Assembly: GCA_947382415.1 (NCBI GenBank)
Contig: CANCYO010000010.1
Span: 1-64,000, forward strand
DNA length: 64,000 nt
Direction: 5' to 3'
Source: an uncultured Lachnospiraceae bacterium
GTDB taxonomy: Bacteria; Bacillota; Clostridia; Lachnospirales; Lachnospiraceae
Part shown: positions 26,989 through 34,419 of the stretch, piece after piece
How the letters are laid out: every line of letters starts with the position of its first letter
How positions within the stretch are numbered: the stretch's first letter is position 1
The notes under the pieces: model-generated
Database searches by the model: none
What the model saw: only the letters and a program-made list of their open reading frames with translations
Told to the model about the DNA's origin: nothing
Translations under genes and position numbers: made by a program

Positions 26989-28359
26989 ATGAAGAAAAAA
27001 ATAATTTCATTGTTGATCACGGCAGTCCTGGCGGCGACAATGCTTGCGGGATGCGGTAATTCGGGCAATAGTGCATCGACGGCAGGCGGCACACAGAAAA
27101 GTGCGGCAGGTGACAGTGAAGCTGCTGGCGCGGGAAACAGTTCGCCGGCAGCTTCAGACGAGGCGGTAACAATTAAATTATTCTCCAACCTTCCTGACCG
27201 TAAGAACGGACAGGGACTGGTAGAGCAGATGATCATTGACGAGTACATGGCTGCAAACCGGAATGTCACGATTGAAGTTGAGGCGCTTGATGAGGAAGCC
27301 TACAAGACAAAGTTCAAGGCGTATGCGATGAATGGCATGCCGGATGTTGTCAGCATTTGGGGGCAGCCCGCTTTTCTGGATGAAGTGTTGGATGCGGGTG
27401 TGCTTGCAGAGTTGAACGAAGCCGATTATGCAGACTATGGATTTATTGCAGGATCGTTGGAGGGCTTCAAGAAGGATGGCAGATTGTATGGCCTTCCCAG
27501 AAATACGGATATAATGCTGTTCTACTATAATGAGAAGATGTTTGAGGATAACGGGTGGGCAGTTCCCGCTACATATGACGAACTGACAGCTCTGTGTGCA
27601 GATATTAAAGCAGCCGGAATTACTCCCATCGCCATGGATGGAGGAGACGGTTGGCCTATGGCGTGCTTCCTCACTGATATTTTGGTAAAGGTTGCCGGGA
27701 CGGATTATGCGGATATCGTTCGCAATGCTGTGGCCACAGGTGACTTTACCGCGCCGGAGATTCAGAAGGCTACACAGATTTTGGCAGATTCTGCCGCGGC
27801 AGATATGTTTCAGGTGGGGTATGACTCTCAGGATTACGGAACAACAATGAATCTGTTTACCAATGGCCGGGCCGCAATGTATTGTATGGGGAGCTGGGAC
27901 TGTTCCATGGCATTGAACGAGGATATTGCTCCCGAGATCCGCGATCATATCAGGGCGTTTACCATGCCGGTGATAGATGGCGGTAAAGGCGGTGCAAACG
28001 ATATTGCAGCGTGGAATGGAGGCGGCTATGCGGTGTCTGCAAGCTCTTCCGTAAAGGACGAGGCCGTGAGATTTCTGAATTATATGTATCAGCCGGATAA
28101 GCTTTCAAAGTACGGATGGGAAAATGGCGTGGGTATGTCGGCACAGGATCAGACGGCATATCTGACCGGCAGTGAGACAGAGCTGCAAAAACAGGTTATG
28201 GATATTTTGAAAAATGCGACAAGCGTTTCAGGAACTCCGATCAATGACTGCGGCCCGTCGGCGTTCAAGACATCTATTGAAAGCGAGATTCAGGGGGTGT
28301 CCAACGGTTCTGTAGCTGTAGAAGATTTCCTTGAAGCAATCGGTGCAGCATGTAGATAA
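26989..28359 (+). CDS. ABC sugar transporter, solute-binding lipoprotein
   Basis: 456 residues. The leader ends in MLAGCG (lipobox Cys near residue 21), followed by a Ser/Gly/Ala-rich tether and a family-1 solute-binding fold (KLFSNLPDRKNGQGLVEQ, later GMPDVVSIWGQPAFLDE). Lipid-anchored outside the cell, it delivers a sugar or oligosaccharide to the two permeases downstream. GGGAGG precedes ATG 26989; the in-frame upstream extension has no ribosome site. No ATPase gene is in the cluster, so a shared MsmX-type ATPase encoded elsewhere is expected. Confidence 0.93.
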   Translation: MKKKIISLLITAVLAATMLAGCGNSGNSASTAGGTQKSAAGDSEAAGAGNSSPAASDEAVTIKLFSNLPDRKNGQGLVEQMIIDEYMAANRNVTIEVEALDEEAYKTKFKAYAMNGMPDVVSIWGQPAFLDEVLDAGVLAELNEADYADYGFIAGSLEGFKKDGRLYGLPRNTDIMLFYYNEKMFEDNGWAVPATYDELTALCADIKAAGITPIAMDGGDGWPMACFLTDILVKVAGTDYADIVRNAVATGDFTAPEIQKATQILADSAAADMFQVGYDSQDYGTTMNLFTNGRAAMYCMGSWDCSMALNEDIAPEIRDHIRAFTMPVIDGGKGGANDIAAWNGGGYAVSASSSVKDEAVRFLNYMYQPDKLSKYGWENGVGMSAQDQTAYLTGSETELQKQVMDILKNATSVSGTPINDCGPSAFKTSIESEIQGVSNGSVAVEDFLEAIGAACR

Positions 28360-28385
28360 ATGCTGAATGAATGAGTGATCAGTGT

Positions 28386-28424
28386 GAGGATGTTCCAAAA
28401 GAGATTTACTTTTGTAACATCCTC
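28386..28424 (+). promoter_or_regulatory. Intercistronic hairpin between binding protein and permease genes
   Basis: GAGGATGTT-c-CAAAAG and CTTTTG-t-AACATCCTC form a 15-bp stem with a single mismatch and a seven-base loop. No T-run follows, so it looks like an RNA-stabilising or processing element rather than a terminator. Confidence 0.75.
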
Positions 28425-28476
28425 CGCTTGCTTCATGGATTCGTTAAGATGCATAGCTGTGTGGAAGGAGCTTTCT

Positions 28477-29352
28477 ATGAAAAAACTGTATAGCAACAAG
28501 CTGGTAATTTTCAGTCTTGTCCTGCCGGGGATATTGGTTTTTGTATTCGCAGTGCTGGCGCCGATTTGTCTGAGCGTTTATTATGGATTTACGGATTATA
28601 CGGGAATGGGGCAGGCGCATTTGATCGGATGGGATAATTATGCGAATTTGTTTCATGACAGTGCATTCGGACGTTCCCTGAAAAATTCGCTGCTGCTGGC
28701 CATTGGCTTTATCTGTATACAGCATCCGCTGGCAATTCTGGTCGCCGCAGTGTTAGACAAACTGCAGGGAAAGGCAGAGGGAATTTTCCGCTGTATTTAT
28801 TTTATTCCCAATGTTATCTCCGTGGCAGTCATTGCCTATCTCTGGAAATTTATCTATAATCCTGACTTTGGACTTCTGAATAATGTGTTGAGAGCGTTCG
28901 GATATCGCGGGCAGATCAATTGGCTGTCCCAGCAGAATGCTATTTGGTCCGTGCTGCTTGTATTGATCTGGCACGGGTTTGGATGGGGAATGCTGATTTA
29001 TTATACCGGCATTAAAAATATTGATCCGGTGTTATATGAGGCGGCTGCTATCGACGGAGCTAACTGGTGGACGACATTTTTCAGGATCACACTGCCGCTT
29101 ATGAAGCCGGTTATCCAGATCAATGTGACAATGGCCATCATTTCCGCCTTAAAGCAGATGGAGACCGTATATCTGTTGACAAACGGCGGCCCGAACAACA
29201 GCACACAGTTTGCAGCAAACTATCTGTATCAACAGGCCTTTAAGGCGTTCAAATACGGATACGGCAATGCGATCGGCGTAGTATTTATCATAATCTGTGT
29301 ACTGGTGACGGTTGGGCTTAACACAATATTCAGGGATAGGCAGAATGCTTAG
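28477..29352 (+). CDS. ABC sugar transporter permease (MalF/UgpA type)
   Basis: 291 residues with six membrane helices. The EAA loop that contacts the ATPase is clear (YEAAAIDGANWWTTFFRITL, near residues 188-207). ATG 28477 follows AAGGAG; the upstream frame to 28375 overlaps the hairpin and has no ribosome site. Pairs with the next permease to form the CUT1-type channel. Confidence 0.94.
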   Translation: MKKLYSNKLVIFSLVLPGILVFVFAVLAPICLSVYYGFTDYTGMGQAHLIGWDNYANLFHDSAFGRSLKNSLLLAIGFICIQHPLAILVAAVLDKLQGKAEGIFRCIYFIPNVISVAVIAYLWKFIYNPDFGLLNNVLRAFGYRGQINWLSQQNAIWSVLLVLIWHGFGWGMLIYYTGIKNIDPVLYEAAAIDGANWWTTFFRITLPLMKPVIQINVTMAIISALKQMETVYLLTNGGPNNSTQFAANYLYQQAFKAFKYGYGNAIGVVFIIICVLVTVGLNTIFRDRQNA

Positions 29353-29367
29353 AAGAGAGGTGTTTAG

Positions 29368-30204
29368 ATGAAGGGAAAGGGTAAGAAAATTGGTAAAGCC
29401 GTTTTATGGATGGTATTGATCGTTGTTGCGGTTATTCAATTGTTTCCGCTGATCTGGCTTATTGATTTTTCACTCGGCAGCAGTAATGAGATGTTTACGA
29501 ATGGGCTGCTTATCATTCCGGAGAAAATACGGTGGGATAATTATGTGAAGGCGTTTGTGGACGGCAATTTCCTTCATTATTTGAAGAACAGTCTGCTTAT
29601 TAACTCGCTTGCCGTCATCCTTGTTGTTGTCATATCCATTATGGCGGCCTTTGCATGTCAGCGTATGCACTGGAAATTAAGAGGTCTGATCAGCACATTG
29701 CTCGTCATGGGTATGATGATTCCCATTCATGCAACACTGCTCCCGAATTACAAAATATACAGTGAACTGCATATGACAGATACAATATGGGCATTGCTGA
29801 TCCCCTATGTGGCATTTTCCCTGCCCCAGGGAATGTTTCTGATGACGGGCTTCATCCAGTCCATTCCAAAGGAATTGGAGGAGGCTGCAGTCATGGACGG
29901 ATGTGGGATATATCGGATCGTATTCCAGATTATTACGCCTCTTTTGAAACCGTCGATCGCAACGGTGGCGATCATGACATTCCTGAATAACTGGAATGAG
30001 TTTATGATGGCAAGCACTTATTTGAGCGCACCGACATGGAAGACACTGCCGTTCTCCGTGTTGGAATTCACCGGAGAGTATTCTTCCAATTATGCGGTTC
30101 AGTTTGCGGTCATGGCACTGACGGCAGCCCCTGCGGTCATTGTATACATATTTTTAAATAAGCATATTACGAAAGGTGTTGCAATGGGAGCAGTGAAAGG
30201 ATAA
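29368..30204 (+). CDS. ABC sugar transporter permease (MalG/UgpE type)
   Basis: 278 residues, six helices, EAA loop LEEAAVMDGCGIYRIVFQII near residues 170-190. Directly follows the first permease by 15 nt, with AGAGAGG before the ATG. Together they form the membrane part of the importer. Confidence 0.94.
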   Translation: MKGKGKKIGKAVLWMVLIVVAVIQLFPLIWLIDFSLGSSNEMFTNGLLIIPEKIRWDNYVKAFVDGNFLHYLKNSLLINSLAVILVVVISIMAAFACQRMHWKLRGLISTLLVMGMMIPIHATLLPNYKIYSELHMTDTIWALLIPYVAFSLPQGMFLMTGFIQSIPKELEEAAVMDGCGIYRIVFQIITPLLKPSIATVAIMTFLNNWNEFMMASTYLSAPTWKTLPFSVLEFTGEYSSNYAVQFAVMALTAAPAVIVYIFLNKHITKGVAMGAVKG

Positions 30205-30245
30205 AATGATTTCCTGTAAAGCGCGCAGAGAGTACGGGGGATGTT

Positions 30246-32090
30246 ATGAAGCGGATCAGGAATTGGATCATGAAGATGAGTATTCGGCAGAAGCTGTTTT
30301 TTTACAGCTATATGATCATCACGCCTATTTTGCTGTTGATCAGTTTCCTGCTCCTGGCTCATAACTATCAGTCGGCAATGCAGAGTGAAGAGGATCGATG
30401 CATTCAGAGTGTGCAGGGTGTATCGGACAGTATCGGTGTGCTGCAGAAGAATATTGTGGAGATGGGTACCTATATCAGTATCAATGAAGAGATCAGGCAC
30501 ATATTGACTATGTCCGAAACGGATGAGTTGAATCATGATGCCAGACTCTGGCTGAATCATGCACCGATGCGAATCATACAGGATATGGTAGCTATCGACG
30601 GTCAGATTAAAACAGTCGCCATTTATCCTGAAAACGGTGTCAATCCTTATCTCAGATGCGTTGACCGTTCTTCTTATATCAGTGATATCGGTCAGGTGAG
30701 GCAGCAGGAGATTTACGCACTTGCAGTGCAGGAAAAGGGAATCTTTCTCTGGCAGAGAGTTGGACGATATCAGTCAGATACCTATGAGTTTAACCAAAGC
30801 GATAAAATTGTGATGTATCGTGAGATTTATGATCTGGCGCGGAAAAATAAACTGGGCTATCTTGTGATCGGATCATCAGCGGAGATGTTTGACGGAATTT
30901 GTCAGAATTCTTTGAGTGACCGTCAGGAGTCGGTAGTAGTGCTGAGCCAATACGGCGCCGAGCTTGTGCGCTGCGGTAATATAGAGGATAAGATCGTGTC
31001 GGAGATTATCGCGGAGAGTTGTTTGCAGCCTGCGGGGAAGAAACTGATTCAGAGCAGTACCCGGGGAAATTATAATATTTATCAGTGCCGTGACAGGGAG
31101 ACAGGAACAGTCATCTACAAGATTGTGCGCAGGGTGGGGTGGAAGGATCTGAGTAACACGATCATTTATGCGCCGTTGGCGTTATTGATCGGATTCCTGA
31201 TCGGAATGTATACGGTTCTGATGTTGATTTCCAATATTGTTTCCAAGCCGCTGCATACGCTGCGCATTGCCATGGATAAATTTAAAAAGGGAGACTTCAG
31301 CCAAAAGGTAGAAGTGATGACTCAGGACGAAGTGGGTGAAGCTTCGGCATGCTTTAACAGTATGGTGGATGATATCAGAGAATTGATCAATAGAAATTAT
31401 GTGATGGCGTTAAAAGAGAGGGAGAGCGAACTGGATGCTCTTCAGGCCCAGATCAATCCTCACTTTCTGTATAATACATTGGACTCTTTGTACTGGAAAG
31501 CAACGGAGTCCGGAAATGAGGAGATTGCAGAGGATATTTTTTCGCTTTCCCAATTATTCCGGCTGGTTTTGAACAGAGGAAACGGTATTGTGACGGTACG
31601 GATGGAAGCGGAATTATTGGAGCGCTACCTTCATATCCAGAGAATGCGATTCGGAAAGCGTCTGGAATATCAGATATCGCTTGATGAAGCGCTCCTGGAG
31701 GAGGAGATACCGAAACTGATTCTGCAGCCTTTTGTAGAGAATGCAATTGTACATGGATTTGAAAGGGTTGACGGCAGCTTTACTTTGTCTGTTGTCGGAA
31801 AGAAAGAAGCAGACCGTATGATTTTCCGGATTAAGGATACGGGTGTCGGCATGAGTGAGGAACAGCTCGAGGCTGTCTGGGACATTGAGGATAGCCGGAA
31901 ATATGCGAGCCAGCGCATTGGGGGATATGCCATCAAAAATGTAAAGAAGCGTCTCGAGCTTATATATCATGAGAATTACAGACTTCACATTGAGAGCATG
32001 GTGGGAAGAGGGACTGAGGTGACGGTTTCCGTTCCCTGCGGATTAAAGGAGACCGGAGAGTATGGGTATCAAATTACTGATTGCGGATGA
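30246..32090 (+). CDS. YesM-type sensor histidine kinase
   Basis: 614 residues. The first helix (about 15-37) and second helix (about 308-332) bracket an extracellular sensor domain of about 270 residues; a HAMP linker (VSKPLHTLRIAMDKFKKGD) follows. The phospho-acceptor domain is of the LytS/YesM kind, with INPHFLYNTLDSL near residue 405, then a HATPase domain (ILQPFVENAIVHG, then DTGVGM). It probably senses the imported sugar and phosphorylates the response regulator whose gene overlaps its 3' end by 29 nt. Confidence 0.94.
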   Translation: MKRIRNWIMKMSIRQKLFFYSYMIITPILLLISFLLLAHNYQSAMQSEEDRCIQSVQGVSDSIGVLQKNIVEMGTYISINEEIRHILTMSETDELNHDARLWLNHAPMRIIQDMVAIDGQIKTVAIYPENGVNPYLRCVDRSSYISDIGQVRQQEIYALAVQEKGIFLWQRVGRYQSDTYEFNQSDKIVMYREIYDLARKNKLGYLVIGSSAEMFDGICQNSLSDRQESVVVLSQYGAELVRCGNIEDKIVSEIIAESCLQPAGKKLIQSSTRGNYNIYQCRDRETGTVIYKIVRRVGWKDLSNTIIYAPLALLIGFLIGMYTVLMLISNIVSKPLHTLRIAMDKFKKGDFSQKVEVMTQDEVGEASACFNSMVDDIRELINRNYVMALKERESELDALQAQINPHFLYNTLDSLYWKATESGNEEIAEDIFSLSQLFRLVLNRGNGIVTVRMEAELLERYLHIQRMRFGKRLEYQISLDEALLEEEIPKLILQPFVENAIVHGFERVDGSFTLSVVGKKEADRMIFRIKDTGVGMSEEQLEAVWDIEDSRKYASQRIGGYAIKNVKKRLELIYHENYRLHIESMVGRGTEVTVSVPCGLKETGEYGYQITDCG

Positions 32091-32796
32091 TGAGGACACG
32101 ATTCGAAATGGAATCGCAAAGTATATACAACTGCATACGGACCGTTTTGATAAAATATATGTGGCAGCTAACGGGCAGGAGGCTTTGGATATTATATTCC
32201 GGGATAAGCCGGATATCATGTTCCTGGATGTCTGTATGCCTTTGCTGGACGGTATCGAAGTGATGCAGGAAGCAAGACGTGCGGATATATTGCCGTATAC
32301 GATGATTTTGAGCGGATATGACGAATTTAGATATTGCCAGCAGGCATTGCGTCTGGGCGCCAGGGAATATTTGCTCAAGCCGGTGCGCTCCTCTGAAATT
32401 CTGCAGATGGTGAACCGGGCGGCGGATGAATTGTTCGGGACCCATAAGGATATCAATGCTGAGCCGGAGGGTGAGAAAAACCATTTGGTAGATCTGGCAC
32501 GGGAATATGTAGAAGAGCATTATTATGAGAATATCATGCTGGCGGATGTGGCACAGAGGGTTGGCATATCCGCGGGGTATCTCTCTACGCTTTTTCAGAG
32601 ACAGTTGTCAAAAGGCTTTGTGGATTATCTCAATGAGATCCGCATCGAGCATGCCTGTACTTATTTGCGGCAAAATTATCTGAAGACTTATGAGATTGCC
32701 TACAAGGTGGGATTTAAGGATGAGAAATACTTTTCAAAGGTATTTAAGAAGCTTAAGGGGCAGTCTCCCTCAGAGTATCGCAGATTAAATCAGTAA
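32062..32796 (+). CDS. YesN-type response regulator with AraC DNA-binding domain
   Basis: 244 residues. The receiver domain holds the acidic pair in ADDED, the phospho-acceptor Asp in MFLDVCMPL (near residue 55) and the Lys in LLKPV. A short linker leads to an AraC-type double helix-turn-helix (residues 145-244, ending KLKGQSPSEYRRLN). Expected to activate the transport and GH30 genes in response to the preceding kinase. Confidence 0.95.
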   Translation: MGIKLLIADDEDTIRNGIAKYIQLHTDRFDKIYVAANGQEALDIIFRDKPDIMFLDVCMPLLDGIEVMQEARRADILPYTMILSGYDEFRYCQQALRLGAREYLLKPVRSSEILQMVNRAADELFGTHKDINAEPEGEKNHLVDLAREYVEEHYYENIMLADVAQRVGISAGYLSTLFQRQLSKGFVDYLNEIRIEHACTYLRQNYLKTYEIAYKVGFKDEKYFSKVFKKLKGQSPSEYRRLNQ

Positions 32797-32823
32797 ACAG
32801 AACAGGAGGTTGAAAATCTATAC

Positions 32824-34188
32824 ATGAAACCGATAAAATTAAAAGTTATCAGTACATTTTATAAAGAAAATGAGAGATGCCGTGAAGAGAAGGAGCTGGC
32901 CTTGCTGCCGGACGGCGGAGAGGAGAATTACCTGTTGAATCTGTATCCTTCTGTCACCTATCAGATATTTGAAGGCTTTGGCGGAGCGTTGACGGAGTCA
33001 GCGGGATATGTTTATGGGCAGATGGACCAGAAGCAGAAGGATCGAATGCTTCAGGAGTATTTTTCGGCGGATCAGATGGGGTATCGCATGGTGCGTGTTC
33101 CCATTGACAGCTGTGATTTTTCGCTTGGACATTATGAGGCAGTGGCCAGGGACACAGATAAGGCGTTTGAGAGTTTTCAGCTGGAGAGAGTGGAACAGAC
33201 TATTTTCCCGCTGTTGAATGATGCACAGAAAGCATATGGCGGGAAACTGGAGATCATGCTGACGCCGTGGAGTCCGCCCGCATATATGAAAAATAATGGC
33301 GACAGGAACCATGGCGGTGAGTTAAAGCAGGAATACAAAAAGGTGTGGGCAGATTATATCTGCCGGTATATTAAAGAATATCAAAAACGCGGTTATCTGG
33401 TGCGGCGCATCAGTCTGCAGAATGAACCGAAGGCAGTACAGACATGGGATTCATGTATCTATACGACCCAACAGGAGAAAGAATTTTTGCGGGACTATAT
33501 GTGGCCGGCATTACAGCAAAACGGGTTGGAAAATATAGAGGTGTTTATATGGGATCACAATAAGGAGCGCGTCTATGAGCGTGCCTGCGGAATCATAGAT
33601 GAAACGACTTCCCATATGGTGGCAGGGATTGCGTTTCACTGGTACAGCGGCGATCATTTTGAAGCGCTGGGTATGATACATGACAGATTTCCGGACAAGA
33701 AACTGATCTTGTCGGAGGCCTGTATCGAATACAGTAAGTTTGCAGCCGATGATGTTCTGAAAAACGCGCAAAAATACGCACACGATATAATTGGCAATAT
33801 GAACCACGGCATGAACGGTTTTTATGACTGGAATATTGTGCTCGATGAATTGGGTGGGCCCAATCATGTGGGGAATTTCTGTGATGCGCCATTTTTGTAT
33901 GATACAAATAAAAAAGCATTGATCAGGAGAAATACTGCAGATTATTTATGGCATTTTACACATTTTATTAAGCCGGGAGCAACGCGGATCGGCTTCAGCT
34001 GCTATTCGGATGAACCGGAGGCGACAGCATTTCTAAATCCCGACGGACGGCTTGCGCTTGTGCTGCTCAACAGGACGTGTCATGATATACGGGTCAATCT
34101 ACGGCTGGAAAATACAATGGCGGAGCTTTGGATAAAACCGAATTCCATTGTTACGGCAGTGTCGGATCAGACGCTTCGGGTTTCCTGA
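32824..34188 (+). CDS. Glycoside hydrolase family 30, intracellular
   Basis: 454 residues. The start region FGGALTESAGYVYGQM, the substrate segment LTPWSPPAYMKNNGD, the acid/base in LQNEP (near residue 200) and the likely nucleophile in LSEACIEYSKF (near residue 299) identify a GH30 (beta/alpha)8 enzyme with a C-terminal beta domain. Members cut beta-glucosidic or beta-1,6-glucan or beta-xylosidic bonds. There is no signal peptide, so it should act on sugars already taken up by the transporter encoded upstream. AGGAGG lies 13 bases before the ATG. Exact substrate unknown. Confidence 0.9.
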   Translation: MKPIKLKVISTFYKENERCREEKELALLPDGGEENYLLNLYPSVTYQIFEGFGGALTESAGYVYGQMDQKQKDRMLQEYFSADQMGYRMVRVPIDSCDFSLGHYEAVARDTDKAFESFQLERVEQTIFPLLNDAQKAYGGKLEIMLTPWSPPAYMKNNGDRNHGGELKQEYKKVWADYICRYIKEYQKRGYLVRRISLQNEPKAVQTWDSCIYTTQQEKEFLRDYMWPALQQNGLENIEVFIWDHNKERVYERACGIIDETTSHMVAGIAFHWYSGDHFEALGMIHDRFPDKKLILSEACIEYSKFAADDVLKNAQKYAHDIIGNMNHGMNGFYDWNIVLDELGGPNHVGNFCDAPFLYDTNKKALIRRNTADYLWHFTHFIKPGATRIGFSCYSDEPEATAFLNPDGRLALVLLNRTCHDIRVNLRLENTMAELWIKPNSIVTAVSDQTLRVS

Positions 34189-34228
34189 CAAATTTCATTT
34201 TAAAGTTTATTCTGATTCAAAATAGTTA

Positions 34229-34258
34229 TTGACAATGCCGCCTCACAATGGGTAATAT
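34229..34258 (+). promoter_or_regulatory. Promoter of the ABC exporter operon
   Basis: TTGACA (34229-34234) and TAATAT (34253-34258) with an 18-nt spacer; an overlapping TATAAT starts at 34256. The start would be near 34265, leaving a leader of about 155 nt. Confidence 0.75.
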
Positions 34259-34309
34259 AATAGAGGATGAACAGAGAAACCGACAATTGAATGCAATGAG
34301 AAACTGATG

Positions 34310-34345
34310 AAAAGGAGATACCTTATGGGCTATCTCCTTTTGAAG
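34310..34345 (+). terminator. Attenuator-like hairpin in the exporter leader
   Basis: AAAAGGAGATA (34310-34320) pairs perfectly with TATCTCCTTTT (34331-34341), an 11-bp stem around a ten-base loop. The 3' arm ends in TTTT, so it can act as an intrinsic terminator. The 5' arm is also a strong ribosome-binding site, and the loop carries the ATG of the leader ORF, so ribosome loading and hairpin formation exclude each other. Confidence 0.65.
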
Positions 34346-34366
34346 TTTGTGAATGCAGTACATTGA
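34325..34366 (+). CDS. 13-residue leader peptide of the ABC exporter
   Basis: The ORF encodes MGYLLLKFVNAVH and stops at TGA 34364-34366. Its ribosome site AAGGAGAT is ideal and seven bases from the ATG, which is rare by chance in a 5' leader. Codons 3-6 lie in the 3' arm of the hairpin. The stop is the first three bases of the second 14-nt repeat copy. It is read as a regulatory leader ORF, comparable in position to bmrB before bmrCD in Bacillus, though the peptide is much shorter. Not proven to be translated. Confidence 0.55.
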   Translation: MGYLLLKFVNAVH

Positions 34367-34405
34367 ATGCAGTACATTGAATGCAGTACATTGAATGCAG
34401 TACAT
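34350..34405 (+). repeat. Four perfect 14-nt tandem repeats
   Basis: TGAATGCAGTACAT is repeated four times without error and ends exactly where the AAGGAGAG ribosome site of the first exporter gene begins. Each copy holds a TGAATG stop/start-like element. A degenerate relative (TTGAATGCAATGAG) lies at about 34286-34299. Confidence 0.95.
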
Positions 34406-34419
34406 AAGGAGAGAGATCC

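Noticed and set aside
34350..34405. CRISPR array
   Set aside because: The units are contiguous 14-nt copies without spacers, and no cas genes are present.
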